From positions 28,510,379-28,570,378 of the forward strand of contig NC_049981.1 of the NCBI RefSeq assembly GCF_000003815.2: a stretch of 60,000 bases of DNA, in the 5' to 3' direction. The notes beneath the pieces are model-generated. The model saw only the letters and a program-made list of their open reading frames with translations, ran no database searches and was not told the DNA's origin. The stretch is from Branchiostoma floridae (Eukaryota > Chordata > Leptocardii > Amphioxiformes > Branchiostomatidae). Made by a program: the position numbers and the translations under genes. Below, one piece after another: positions 24,099 through 35,394 of this stretch (position 1 is the first letter of the stretch; each line of letters begins with the position of its first letter).

Positions 24099-27000
24099 CT
24101 GGTGGAAAACAGTAAAATGAACTTTTTTTTTTTAAATTCTTTATTTCAGGTTAAAAACCCATAGGTACACAAAAGATAATACATACATATACATTAAAAT
24201 CACTACCTGTACAATAAGTCATAACAGTTCTGGAAAAAAGTATTTCTGTAGAACATGTCTGAAACCAGCAAGTGCTGGACAATGGTATTATTCGAGGACG
24301 CTAATCTTTGTAGAAAAGAATAACAAATTTTCCTTCGCCTTGCTTTAAAACTGTCAGTGGAATGGTACACAAACATTGTACTGGCGCTACACCGTCGTGG
24401 CAAATTCATAATAATCCTGAAACAGTTATTGTATGCTATCCGGCACTTAAACTAAGGCACTCCGGAACTAAGGATAATGCTCTAAATATACGTCTGTTCA
24501 TAACTAACATTTTCATATTCATAGAGAACATAGCAAATTTACGACCACAAAGAAAGTCTGAATCAAAATGATATTGATTGTCAAAAGTGCTTCTGACTGC
24601 TTGGTTGTTATTTCTTCAAGAAGCCAATTTACCAAATCAGTATTCTCTGGCACACAATGGCTTAAACATACGTATGTACACAACTCCATGGACAACTAAA
24701 ACAATGCTTTCCATATTTGTCAAAAGAGAATCACCAAATGATAGTCAATGCTAACTATAAAGCCTCATAGGAAAGGTCAAACTCTTCCTGTAATGTCTTG
24801 TTATTGCTACATGTATATTAGGGTAAGAAGAAGAGAAGACATACCGAGACACTGGATCCCATCAAGTGCCACTTTAGTGGCACACTCAGCAGCAAACAGG
24901 ATAGCCCCAGCACAGTCCTGAGGAACAACACATACCAAAATGTACATCTACATTGTATAGCAGTGTGTCTGAACTACAGAGTATCATGGACGTTGGAGTT
25001 TCACTTTTATACAACTGTCAAGCTTACTGATGACTGTTTTACATACTAGATGGCCTGCCTGCCTACTTCCAGGCCAGGTACTGACCCCTCCTCCTCTCTG
25101 TAAGGTTCCTCCACTTGGATGTTCAATGGAAGAAAACATAATACCCTTGAATGTTCTTTTTTCTATAACACATCTTTATGTGATCACGTTAATCATTCAA
25201 ATACTCATCTGCAAAAATCAAATGATTCAGATTCAGACTCAGCTTTATTGGATCTTGGCATGGCAAATGACATAATAAATGCCACATGAAATGTGCAATG
25301 ATGAATGATTGTGCACATGAATGATCATTTCTCATGAAAAAATTAAACCTTCCTACCTTAGGAATGATACATCCCCTGTCCAATGCCCTGGCAACGTTGT
25401 ACACATACGACCTACACACACTCAGTTGGGTGTACATGTCGGCCATCTTTCCCTGCATCATCTGAAGTGAAACAACAAGGAAACATTGGAAAACTGTCAT
25501 GGTTGTATGTTTCTTTATCTTCTATAATTGGTTAACTGAGGCCATGACTTCAATTCTTAGCTGTAGTCACTCATCTGACTTACATTGTACATGTAACGTA
25601 AGGTTACCAGTTTACGTGCAGGACCAGTTTACGGTCACTTTAATGGGCGGTGCAGACTTCGAGGTGAAACAACAAGGAAACATTGGAAAACTGTCATGGT
25701 TGTATGTTTCTTTACCTTATATAATTGGTTAACTGAGACCATGACTTCAATTCTTAGCTGCTGTCACTCATCTGACTTACATTGTACATGTACATGACAC
25801 AGAAGTGAGTAGAAATCCCTCAGATAAAGTGTCAAGATGAAGTCAAAGTGCTTGTCAGAACAAACAAGGGAATTTACCTGTATCTGTTGTACATACATGG
25901 AGTTTTTCTATCCTTGTAACACATACATACTATTAGCTTTTGCTGAGCAAAACTTGATCCAGATATACTTTCATTTCTAACTTCGTGTACAAAAACTACT
26001 TTTAATACTTGAGTACCTGGAAGGTTCCTATCTTCTGTCCAAAGGCCTCCCTGGTGTGTAAGTATGGTACAGTCACATCCAACACAGACTGCATCACTCT
26101 GAAGGGGAGACATCAGACATCACCAACAAATTAATCAGAGTTACCAACCTAGGATTGATGTGTTCAAAAATTCGTACTTTCCCAGAACTATCGTAGAGTG
26201 GAGCTTGTTATCACCAAGTACAGTAGGGGCATCTTCTCTCGGTAGTTTTAAAGAACGCTTACAGATAGATGTGCAAAAGTTAGGGGTAACGAGTCGTTCG
26301 GTGTAATATAACCAGCTGCTGCCGCGCCGCGTGCCTGCGAAGCTGGTGTGTTACGCCGAACGGCGGTTATACCGGCTATATAGATACAGATACAGATACA
26401 GATCACAAGTCTTATCACCACATACATAGACATATCGAGACAACTTCCAACTACCACACAAATTTGCCTCAGAAGGCTGAATCTCTACAGTAGCCATGAA
26501 AGCGTTTGCTTGCATTGCATACTTGGTAGACTGCCTCACAGCGTAACAAGCCAGATTTGTACAGAACAGTACAAGCAGCATATCTGAACAGAATTATTTA
26601 CTTTCAACAAGGGTGGTGGATTCTTTTTGGTGCTTGATGTGTGGCTGTCCTCAAACATAGGGTCTCCATTTAACGTCCTATCCAAGGGATATGCTTAGCT
26701 GAAGCTAGGTACTCATTTTCACCTTGTAAAAGAACATTCCTCACAGTAGTAATGCAGGCCAATTGCAAACACAATGCTACATGTATATTTTCAATCCTTC
26801 TACAGCCTCACATTGTGTTGTTATGGTAACTAACTTGTATATTTTCTCAATTTCCAAATACTACAGATATCTACAGTACCGGTAGCTACAGACACAGACA
26901 GGTTATATTTACCCCAGAGGACCAGCAGCAAGGAAACATCTCTCAATGTCCAGTCCAGAGAAGAGCACATAGATGCCTTTGTTAATTTGTCCTAACACAT

Positions 27001-30000
27001 GGGAGGCTGGAGAAGGGAAAGAGACAGCAAAAACTCATCAAGATATAAGAGAAACCCAGGATTATGGACTGTCGGAGTTTCTCACTCATTTCACTTCACT
27101 TCACCAAATAGCAAACCCAAACTCAATAAAAGTGATAGAGCCTTTTATATTAACAAGTTTGCGCTTCTTTTTTCTGTTTTATCCTTCAGTAATACTTGTA
27201 AGCTGTAATCCAGGTAAAATAAATTGCTCCAAACTTTGCTAATAATGAATTATTTGGTTTTAGCATGTCAGTTAGATATCCAGGTAAGTGTGTAAATGCT
27301 ATTTTCCATGTTTGGACTCCCTGTTTCATGTTTGGGATAAAGTGAGAAACTCTAACTGAGCCATGTCCCAGACTGCCAAGGGGAATATCTTACCCTAAAC
27401 AGCCAGCACCCCCAAGTGCTCTCTCAATGTCCAAACCAGAGAACAGCACATATATCCCTCTGTTAAGCCCTCCCAAAATATTGGAGGCTGCAACAAATGG
27501 AACTATATGTCAGACAAAAAATCATGCAGGTGGCATTATTATTTCATCAACATGCTTAATAAGATTTTTTTCAATACTGGTATCCTGAGTATTGTTAGTC
27601 GGCAAGTTTGCATCATAATGTAGAGCAAGACAGTCTATATCCAGTACTGTAGTTTCATAAAGTTTCTGGTGGTTTTCCTTTACAGTAAAAGGAATTTTCA
27701 AGGTGATCTATATTTGAGGTTGAAACAATTATGTAGTAGTGGTCCAAGTGAGATGACATATATTTGTGGTGTCTTAAATTTGCACTGACGTCACAAGTAA
27801 AAATAAAACCATCGCAAATGTTTCAAGATGTACAGTATACATGAAGAACCTTTACTTTTGCAATGAAAGCTATGATGTTTTCACTGTTGTACCTACCTGG
27901 CACCTTGCAGTCTTCAAACACCAGCTCACAGGTGTTGGAGCCTCTCATCCCCAACTTATCCAGCTTTGGGGATGTACTGAACCCTTCCATACCCTGAAAC
28001 AGTTCAGACAACACAGACCTTACAGACAAAAAAACACTACATATATAAAATCTGTGTATCTCTAAGACAACGTGAACACATGTATATTATAAATATGTAT
28101 GTTTCAACAGAAATACATAATTTTATGTAAATGGAAGCATGGCCTTTTAATGATATGTAAAACTACTGAGAGTGAGATTCAACAGTTGGTGCACAAGATA
28201 TTGGATAACATAGGGTTCTTGATTCACTCCATATTGCCCTGAGGAAGGAGACAGAATGTCACCAAAATAAGATTGCACATATATTATTATTATATTAAAT
28301 AAAATATATCAGTCGTGAATATGAACCCTGGTATCTAGTGATTTACCAACATTATGAAATTATTCACAGACACAACCTTATCTTTCTTCTCTCCTAACAT
28401 TTTGGCAACTGCTTTGTTGTACTTTAAAAGTGAACTGAGATCCAATCTACCTTATCCTCCACCTTTGCAACATCACTGAGTTTTAGGGACAAAAAAATAG
28501 TTTATGTGTAGACTAGACTAGTTTGAAGGAAAATCAATCTCAATGTAACATCCTACCCTCTCTATGATGAACGCAGTGACCCCATGTTGAGGCTTGTCGG
28601 CATGAGGCTCAGTTTTAGCATACACCACCAGGGTGTCTGCGTCAGGACCATTGGTGATCCAGAACTTTGTACCATTTAGAACATAGTAGTCACCTGTGGA
28701 GGGAGCACAGTCTTTGTTGAAAACATCTCTCTCTCTACACATATGTAATATATAAATGTAGCTTTGTTGCACAGAAAGATGTAAAGGATTTAGAGGTGAG
28801 AAATGATAATTATATATGTTTCACATCTGATCATTGCTATGATAGTGTGACTATATCAAGCTTCTAGCAGCCCTTTCACTGGTCAGGCCCCTTAACAGAG
28901 AACTGTCTGTTACCATGGTGTTGGAGGCTGTGATGATTAGTTTCCAAAGTGACGAGTTATCCTGCGCTCCTATTGGACGGGTTTTCACATTGATAAAGAC
29001 TCCTGCATGAGCCCCTATTAGTAGCTCTGAGAAAGGGAAAAGTTCTCTAAGGTTAGAGGTGTATGACCACAAGCTATTGGGGAGGAGGCGCAATCAGCCT
29101 CCGACAGAGAGAGATTGTGTAATCATAGTAACTAACCATGTTTCTCTGCTTTGGTTCTCATGGAAACCACATCTGACCCTGCATTGGCCTCTGACATGGC
29201 CAGTGCGCCAAAGTGTTCACCACTGATCAACTGAAAGGGAACAAACAAACAGAGCATGAAATGTTAGTGATTAGACCGTGACTGTTGAAATCAATATTCA
29301 TTAGGCAAGTGTGACTGTTACAGGAATGTCTGACCATCAGGTTTTGATTGAACACAAGGGAGTCTACAGTTTCCACATTCAATAGCTTCTAGGTGCCTTG
29401 GTGGTAACAAGCTCATGCACTTGACATAAACACCAATAGGTTGGACAATTGACTCAATGTCTGAAAGGATTAATCAGCAAAAAGTGAGTTTTACTCTGAA
29501 CTTGATTGACATAACAAAACAGCAACTTTCGTAAGATCTTCTGTAACTATAGATAGTTACATACACATAACATAGATAAAACAGTCTCTACTGTGTGCAT
29601 CTATTCTATTTGCACACTATGAGTGATAAAGTGATAAGTACCTTAGGCAGATATTTGGCCTTCTGTTCCTCATTACCATTCCTGACGAGTTGGTTGACAC
29701 ACAGGTTGGAATGTGCTCCGTAGCTGAGGCCGATGGCACCACTGGCACGGGATATTTCCTCCATAGCGAGGCAGTGGTCCAGGTAACCCATACCTGTTCC
29801 TCCATATTCGGCTAGATAAACAAAGGCACAATATTTGAGGTTAAACATACACATAAGACATACATAGACTGTAGCTACAAAGAATATTGTATGCATGAAA
29901 ATGTTAACTTACGTGATGAAAAAAATTCCTCCCAGTATCCAATATAACTTCAATGCAGGCAGAGTTAGAGGGTAGGCAAGCCTCTTACCTGGCATGGAAT

Positions 30001-32534
30001 GATGCAGACTTGTGGCAAGTCTTTTGCACAAGGCTTTCTTCTTTGTGCCCTTGAAATTCACATTCTTCTTAATTTCATTCTTGTATTGTCTGATATGATG
30101 ATAGTAGGTCTTACCAAAAACATCTATTTCCAGTTCACACATAACTTAGATCATGACACATACTATAACAATGACTGGATATTTAAAAAAATGTCATTGG
30201 TCAGAAGCATGCATTTAGTTGGTAGCTGAATAATAATATGTACATATCTGATTTCTTACTTGGTACAGTCATGCCCAACAGTCCCATATCTCCTAGCTTC
30301 TTCCAGAACTCCTAGAGATGAGAAGACAAAAGGGCATCTTAATTTGTTTGCTTGAGTTGAAGATGAATAGCATACTTTTGCATTGCGGATAAAACCTCAA
30401 ATGTGATGACGCCTAACATATAGATACTTCTTGTCTGCATTACATGTTTTACACACGTCTAGACTGGTCAATTTGCGTAGCAATGTCCAGACATGTATTG
30501 TTTATGTCTCAGGGGCCTTAACCTTTGACATTCTGACCACAATGCACTTCATTGGGCATTTGTACTCTATTTAAGGTTCCGGTTCGGAGTCTTCTTAAGG
30601 ATTTGGGGCCGATTTGACTGTCTCTGAGAAAAGCACTAGCGCTTCTCAAAACATCGTTTTTCGGATAATTCAATGTTTCCGATGGAAAAGGGTGTGTTGT
30701 CGCTGACCGACAGACTCATTTGACATTTTCTGTAGAAATGTTATTTTTGGTAAAAACCATCAAAAATATAAGCTTTTCATCCAAAAATTGCTAATTTGGG
30801 GCCATTTTTTACAGGCCGCTACACGGAAAATATGAATTTTCCTGGGATAATGACTGATATGGCAATGAAGGTCAAGACTTCTTCTGTATACTGGGTAAAA
30901 AGGAAAAAAAGTTATCCGGTACGTTTTCCGCAAGCTCCGATGGCGCTAAAACACCCAAAACGTACATAGAACGCACGATCTGGGTAATCAGGCGACGAAA
31001 CGCTTTACCCCTATCGCGCGCACTAATACCAGGAAGTGTTCGCCGCACGATCAAATCTCCGAAACCATAAAACGCTACGAACAACAAGCATTTGGAGAAG
31101 TATAAAAGATTATAGACTTCTAAAGCGATAGCTGAAAAATATAGAGCCAAAACTATGGAGACAACCTCTGATTTGCGTCTTATTCTTAGGAACTATTTGG
31201 TCATCTGGTCACTTGAAATTCCGAACCGGAACCTTAAGAGGACCATATCATGAACCTCCTTATTGTTTAACACTAATAATAGGAAGAGCTGGATAGGTAT
31301 TAGCATTAAGATTTCCTCATCTGTTGCAGATCAGTGACACATTATATTGGATAGCCTTGATATTTCCAGCTGCTCTATCTAGTAAACAAAGCTGTGAGAA
31401 ACTCACTCGGATTCCTGGGAAGTCATTGTTCTTGTCAATCTCATCTGCCAAGGGTGCCAGCTCTTCTTGGGAGAACCTAAACACTGCCTCTCTCAGCTGC
31501 AAGGTAGCAAGGTAAGTCACATGTCTTCGTTGGGTAACAGTAAGTACTGTACATGTACCTTCAAGTTCAAGTTGATACTCATACCAGAAGTAGAACTCAG
31601 GACTGTCGCCTTATCATATATGACTGTACCCGCCCGCTTTATTGATAAGTTTTGCCCGGAATGGCAGCGCTATTATGTCACTACAGTCACAGTGGCAAGC
31701 TTTATTGAGAAATATAACAGAAGTATATTAGTAAATGCCTATGTGTATTAATTTGAGATACTTGAGATTACAGTGAGCGGCGCACACACCCGGGCCGACA
31801 TGCAACATATACCCGCCAACGCGCTAGCGCCCTGGCGTTGATCGGGCGTTAAATAAAAGTGTTAAACCGAAGAGAACGTTAAAATTAGAGCGACGAGGTT
31901 TTGTTAGCATATAAAGTAATATCTAAAATTTGGACATATATTGGGCGGGATGCCCATAAAAGGGGCTTTGCCCAGTACAGCATAGAAATAGAAATATGTG
32001 TGTAAAAGCAGTATAAAAGCAAGGGCTATCCTGTATTCCCTGTCCCCGTAACTTGGGGCGAGTCGGTAGTAAATAGTTGGGGCGAGTTAGTATTGGGGCG
32101 AGTTGACCTGTTTCCCTGTACCGGCCTCTCTAGCCATATCATTTGTCTTTGTGTATTGTAATAAGTGTCTCGAGCATGTAAACAGTCTCATTACTCAGAT
32201 GGGTACCTACTGGCTGTAATATTACAACAAGGTTATGATATTGTATTGTTTTGACCTTTCATGCTACCGTGTCCCACCCCAGGCACCGCCCCCCTCCCTC
32301 CCACCAAAACGCATGGTATCATATTACGTAACACAATTCGGTTGTTTTCACCTGTTTCTGGTCTTCTGTGAGCCCGTAAAGATCATCGTCTATTTTCACA
32401 TACTGGCTACATGATCTTGTGCCAGCTTGAGCTACTTTTGATCCGCTGAGTTGGGAAAAACGAGTGAAAAAGTTGCCAGCTCGCAACGCATTACGCCACA
32501 TCGTCGCCATCTTGCGGATTGAGACCTGGACCAT
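23899..32534 (-). CDS. IVD: Isovaleryl-CoA dehydrogenase, complete gene with alternative exon 8
   Basis: Mitochondrial flavoenzyme that oxidises isovaleryl-CoA to 3-methylcrotonyl-CoA in leucine breakdown, passing electrons to ETF. Exons on minus: 32534-32352, 31496-31407, 30311-30260, 29811-29642, 29230-29137, 28693-28557, 27993-27897, 8A 27487-27394 or 8B 27006-26913, 26098-26017, 25461-25357, 24917-24845, 24098-23899. With either exon 8 the reading frame is 459 codons including stop. Matches to IVD run the whole length: [24 protein letters not shown] signature 1 ([10 protein letters not shown]), [30 protein letters not shown], the catalytic GLDIER, and signature 2 ([20 protein letters not shown]) followed by [12 protein letters not shown]. 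Signature 1 has Ala where Pro is usual. The protein is about 30 residues longer than human IVD, mainly a Lys/Gln-rich C-terminus. Confidence 0.97.
24124..24440 (-). pseudogene. 5'-truncated LINE remnant (reverse transcriptase C-terminus) in IVD intron
   Basis: Read on minus, a frame from about 24440 to 24203 gives [20 protein letters not shown], then [13 protein letters not shown] and LLY. This is the C-terminal region of non-LTR retrotransposon reverse transcriptases. It is followed by a 3' tail with AATAAAGAATTT and an A-run at 24124. It is an ordinary dead-on-arrival insertion between IVD exons 11 and 12. Confidence 0.7.
25216..25290 (-). repeat. LINE 3' tail in IVD intron
   Basis: On the minus strand the sequence reads ATGCCAAGATCCAATAAAGC followed by a short GAATCT-type repeat, a common form of LINE 3' end with a microsatellite tail. 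Only the terminus is present. Confidence 0.45.
25467..25792. repeat. Direct duplication next to IVD exon 10 (two copies of about 129 bp)
   Basis: Segment 25467-25595 is repeated at 25664-25792 with few differences (for example TTATCTTCTATAATTGG versus TTACCTTATATAATTGG), offset 197 bp. Copy 1 starts six bases from IVD exon 10, so it contains that exon's 3' splice-site context. Copy 2 lacks the exon, and the splice AG is changed. Confidence 0.85.
26135..26404 (+). pseudogene. LINE remnant (RT C-terminal tail) in IVD intron
   Basis: A plus-strand frame reads [19 protein letters not shown], then [18 protein letters not shown]. This matches the FFPRT.VEWN.LP...SFK terminal motif of CR1/L2-like reverse transcriptases. 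It ends with a (ATACAG)n tail at 26380-26404. It lies between exons 8B and 9 of IVD. Confidence 0.7.
26913..27006 (-). CDS. IVD: IVD alternative exon 8B (conserved-type active site)
   Basis: A 94-nt exon, acceptor ttctccag after a strong pyrimidine tract, donor gtaaat. It encodes [11 protein letters not shown], the core [12 protein letters not shown], then CFLAAGPLG, closer to the LVLAGGPLG of human IVD than 8A. It lies 387 nt downstream of 8A. Joining 8A to 8B would run into TAA within 8B, and skipping both makes TGA at the start of exon 9, so only one copy can be used per productive mRNA. Confidence 0.92.
27394..27487 (-). CDS. IVD: IVD alternative exon 8A (divergent active-site variant)
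   Basis: A 94-nt exon, acceptor ttgcag, donor gtaaga. It encodes [11 protein letters not shown], the core [12 protein letters not shown], then ALGGAGCLG. The Glu of LDIER (residue 296 of the precursor) aligns with the known IVD catalytic base (Glu254 of mature human enzyme). Compared with exon 8B, 22 of 32 residues match; after the Glu-Arg the sequence differs at five of nine positions. The conserved GPLG found in IVDs is GCLG here. Phases in and out equal those of 8B. Confidence 0.9.
30575..31233. mobile_element. TTAA-flanked MITE in IVD intron 2
   Basis: TTAA at 30571-30574 is followed by GGTTCCGGTTCGGA; the inverse TCCGAACCGGAACC is followed by TTAA at 31234-31237. A TTAA duplication points to piggyBac-like integration. 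The termini are not the usual piggyBac CCY, so the superfamily is uncertain. The 659-bp unit has no transposase. Confidence 0.75.
32352..32534 (-). CDS. IVD: IVD exon 1: mitochondrial targeting sequence
   Basis: Encodes 61 residues. The first ATG (32534-32532) has a strong context and an in-frame TAG nine bases upstream, so the frame cannot extend further. Met9 and Met12 are alternative starts. Residues 1-48 are rich in Arg, Lys and Ser with no acidic residue, as in a matrix-targeting peptide. The mature-like part begins near [15 protein letters not shown]. Confidence 0.9.
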
Positions 32535-32910
32535 TCTAAACTAAAGGGGTGTAACATTTTAGAGAAAAGTGAAGAACCTGGGAGTAAGATTTATGTATCG
32601 TAAAAGAAATACACAGTAATTCTTAAAGTATTCCCAATAAATGAATTTAGTATGAGTGGTTGGCACATCAGTCATTTTCTGTCTTTCAGTTTAAATGGGC
32701 GTCCTAATGGTATACCCCACAATAACCATTAACTCTTGCACTTTACCACAACTCCGCATGAGGTCTTCCTGCACGATGATCCAGATTCTCCAGTGTCCAT
32801 GTCAGCCTTTCGGCAATCTGCGCTATGATTTTCAACTGAGGGTATTAGGAATTCCAAAAATATTACAATATCTATTTGTACACCAAGGTAGGAATTTAGG
32901 AATTTAGGAA

Positions 32911-33553
32911 TTTACCTTACAAGCAGACATCGACAATTTGGCAGATTGGTCTAAGGACTGGCAGCTCAGCGTCAACATCACGAAATGTAAACGCATGCAT
33001 ATAGGGTATGGTAACCCATGCCAACAATACGAGATGCAAGGCCTCACCTTGGAAGAAACCAGTGAGGAGCGGGATCTGGGTGTAATTGTCGACCAAAAAC
33101 TGAAATTCCATGCGCATTGTACCACCACCGCCGGCAAGGCATTCCGAACCCTGGGACTAATCAGGAAGAGTTTTCAACGGCTCGATGAGACAACTGTGCC
33201 CATATTGTACAAGACCATGGTTCGCCCTATACTAGAGTATGGCAACGTCATTTGGGGTCCTCACTTCAAAGGTGACCAGCAACTGCTCGATAGAGTACAA
33301 CATAAGGCGACGCGACTTATACCTGGTTTTGGTGAACTTACCTACGGCTACGAGGATAGACTGCGCCGCCTCAGGCTCCCCACCCTTGAACACCACCGTA
33401 AGAGAGGCGACATGATACAGCTATTTCGTCAAGGGGTTTGACCGCATTGACCCCAACCGCCTTTTCAAATTCAATGTTGATGGACGTACCAGAGGACACT
33501 CTTTCAAGATTGTGAAACCCCTGGGCATTGAGTACACGCCTAGCCCAACATAA
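32911..33553 (+). pseudogene. 5'-truncated non-LTR retrotransposon, reverse transcriptase C-terminus
   Basis: Just upstream of IVD, a plus-strand frame reads LADWSKDWQLSVNITKCK, then RDLGVIVDQKLKFHAHC, KTMVRPILEYGNVIWGP and DRVQHKATRLIPG. These are hallmark motifs of the thumb and C-terminal region of CR1/jockey-type reverse transcriptases. The first frame stops at 33441, and the homology goes on in another frame (FDRIDPNRLFKFNVDGRTRG) to a stop at 33551-33553. It is therefore frameshifted and inactive. The polymerase YADD motif is missing, lost by 5' truncation. Confidence 0.9.
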
Positions 33554-33559
33554 ACTCTA

Positions 33560-33686
33560 TATTGTTATTACAGTCTTTTTTCATAAACTCTGGGTTCTAG
33601 CTTTTAATTGTTATTTGTTGAACAAAATGGACACTAGTTTTTAATTGTTAATTGTTAAATAAAATGGAAACTAGTTTTTAATTGTA
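33560..33686 (+). repeat. Short tandem repeats in LINE 3' tail
   Basis: Downstream of the reverse-transcriptase stop, a unit of roughly 48 bp ending ACTAGTTTTTAATTG is present two to three times. It abuts the Harbinger-type MITE at 33688. Confidence 0.5.
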
Positions 33687-33687
33687 A

Positions 33688-34190
33688 GGCCACAGCAAGT
33701 AAATTTTATGGATGACATCCGCGCGCTCATTAATTTTCGTCTGATTTTAGAAAAAAAAACAAGATTTTTTTTCTTCTTAAGGGAAGGCCGGATAGACGAA
33801 AATGGGTAAAGGTTGTGTTGTAACCTAATAATTGAATGTAGAATTGACACTAGAGACTCTGTAGCATTGACTGTAGTTGCAGAGGTGCAACTTGATAGTT
33901 AGTTGTAAAAGTGGCACAACTATGGAAGCTATGAGTGAAGTTGCCAACATGGTTTATGATACTAGTCTACCACACTTGTGTCACTTTAACTACACTGGTG
34001 CACTTCTTAAATACAGGAATGAATGCCTTGTTGGCTGTGATGCCATCTTTTGTCACTTCAAGTCTTGTTACAACGTCTATTTTGAAAAATTGCCATCTTG
34101 TTTTTTTTGCACATCTTGTTTTTTTTCGCCCTATCTCATTATTTTTGCAGTCTGCAAGGATGTCATCCATAAAATTTACTTGCTGTGGCC
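33688..34190. mobile_element. PIF/Harbinger-type MITE, copy 2 (TSD TAA)
   Basis: Same terminal inverted repeat as 18608-19148 (GGCCACAGCAAGTAAATTTT) in the same orientation. It is flanked by TAA on both sides (33685-33687 and 34191-34193). It is 503 bp against 541 bp for copy 1, the difference being internal. The MEAMS frame is partly kept in both only because the DNA is homologous. Confidence 0.85.
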
Positions 34191-34448
34191 TAATCGTTAG
34201 AAGCGGATTTCACGGGCAAACTGCCTCCTATCCGATGATGTGATATGATATGATGATCACGATATACGATTTGAAAGAGTTGTGGTCTGATTGTTCTTCA
34301 CGGATGTTTGATCATGGCATATGCATGTTTCGTTTTCCAGTGGTATTTCTAAGGGAAAAGTTAGGGCACAAACGGATACCTTTGACTGTATAAGGGATGC
34401 CAAAATGTCTCAACCCTGCTGCTATCCTTCCTAGCTATGGCCTTGATT

Positions 34449-34545
34449 GGTACCATCCGGGTTGCAGTTCGCTTCTGACGTAGAGAAGCGACTGTTTAAA
34501 GTGTAAAATAAACGTCACGGAGCGAACTACTATCCGGATGGTACC
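34449..34545. mobile_element. Small foldback element (GGTACCATCC termini)
   Basis: The ends GGTACCATCCGG and CCGGATGGTACC are inverse, and the pairing continues through AGTTCGCT and TGACGT. The 97-bp unit shares the TACCATCC / GGTACCCAGGCTA edge with the element at 35116-35230, so both belong to one foldback family. Confidence 0.7.
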
Positions 34546-35115
34546 CAGGCTAAGTCTGATCAACATACGCATCTATCACAAGGACAAAAGGCTTAACGTA
34601 AAATTAATTAGATAATGACAACATTTTTTTGAGTACAGATTTTTATTACTTTTTTTTCACCAATATCAAAGGAATGGTAACAACACAATCTAGTTTGACT
34701 TAACTATTCCATCGACCTTAAATGAATTAATGTTCTTACTTCTCAGTAAACGCCCTAACTTTTGGTCTTTGTTAGTAAGAAAAAAAACCGCCACGTTACA
34801 TTTGCAACTGAGTCTGAACCGTGGCCGTATATGATAGACAACTTGCACGCCAAATAGCAGTTACTCACACAGGTTGAAAACGTTTCCAAAATAATATCAG
34901 GTTGAGTAACGGCTATTTGGCGCATCTTATTACCTGGATGGCTAACTTTCATCGCTTTAACTTTCGTTTGCAGTTTAGCATAATCGCTATTATGTCTACC
35001 AAAGATGTAATGTGGTTGACGCCGGTTAGCGTTTTCCGAGCTACATTTATCTTAATCTTAATGTAGATAACACTGAATTGTATCTCAGTATTTCGCATGT
35101 GACGCTGATACGACT

Positions 35116-35230
35116 TAGCCTGAGTATCATCCGTATTCTACCGGGGCTCCTTACACTCGCTACCCCTAAAAAATACTTTAGGGAAGTGAGTGTACGGAGC
35201 CCCGGTAGAAATAGGATGGTACCCAGGCTA
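35116..35230. mobile_element. Foldback MITE with about 35-bp inverted arms
   Basis: The left arm TAGCCTGAGTATCATCC and the continuing CTACCGGGGCTCC pair with GGAGCCCCGGTAG and GGATGGTACCCAGGCTA on the right. Few mismatches occur over about 35 bp, and the arms surround a short loop. It is non-coding. Confidence 0.8.
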
Positions 35231-35394
35231 GATACGACTCTCACGAGCCAAAAAAAAGTAAAACGTTACATTAAATCTTATTAGTCTCTATATACATATA
35301 AACGTAAACTTTGGCATGTAGCAAGACCTATTAGAGCTGCCGATCTACAATCACTTATAAAATTACGTTTCCACAAGACAGGTGCAAATTTCTT

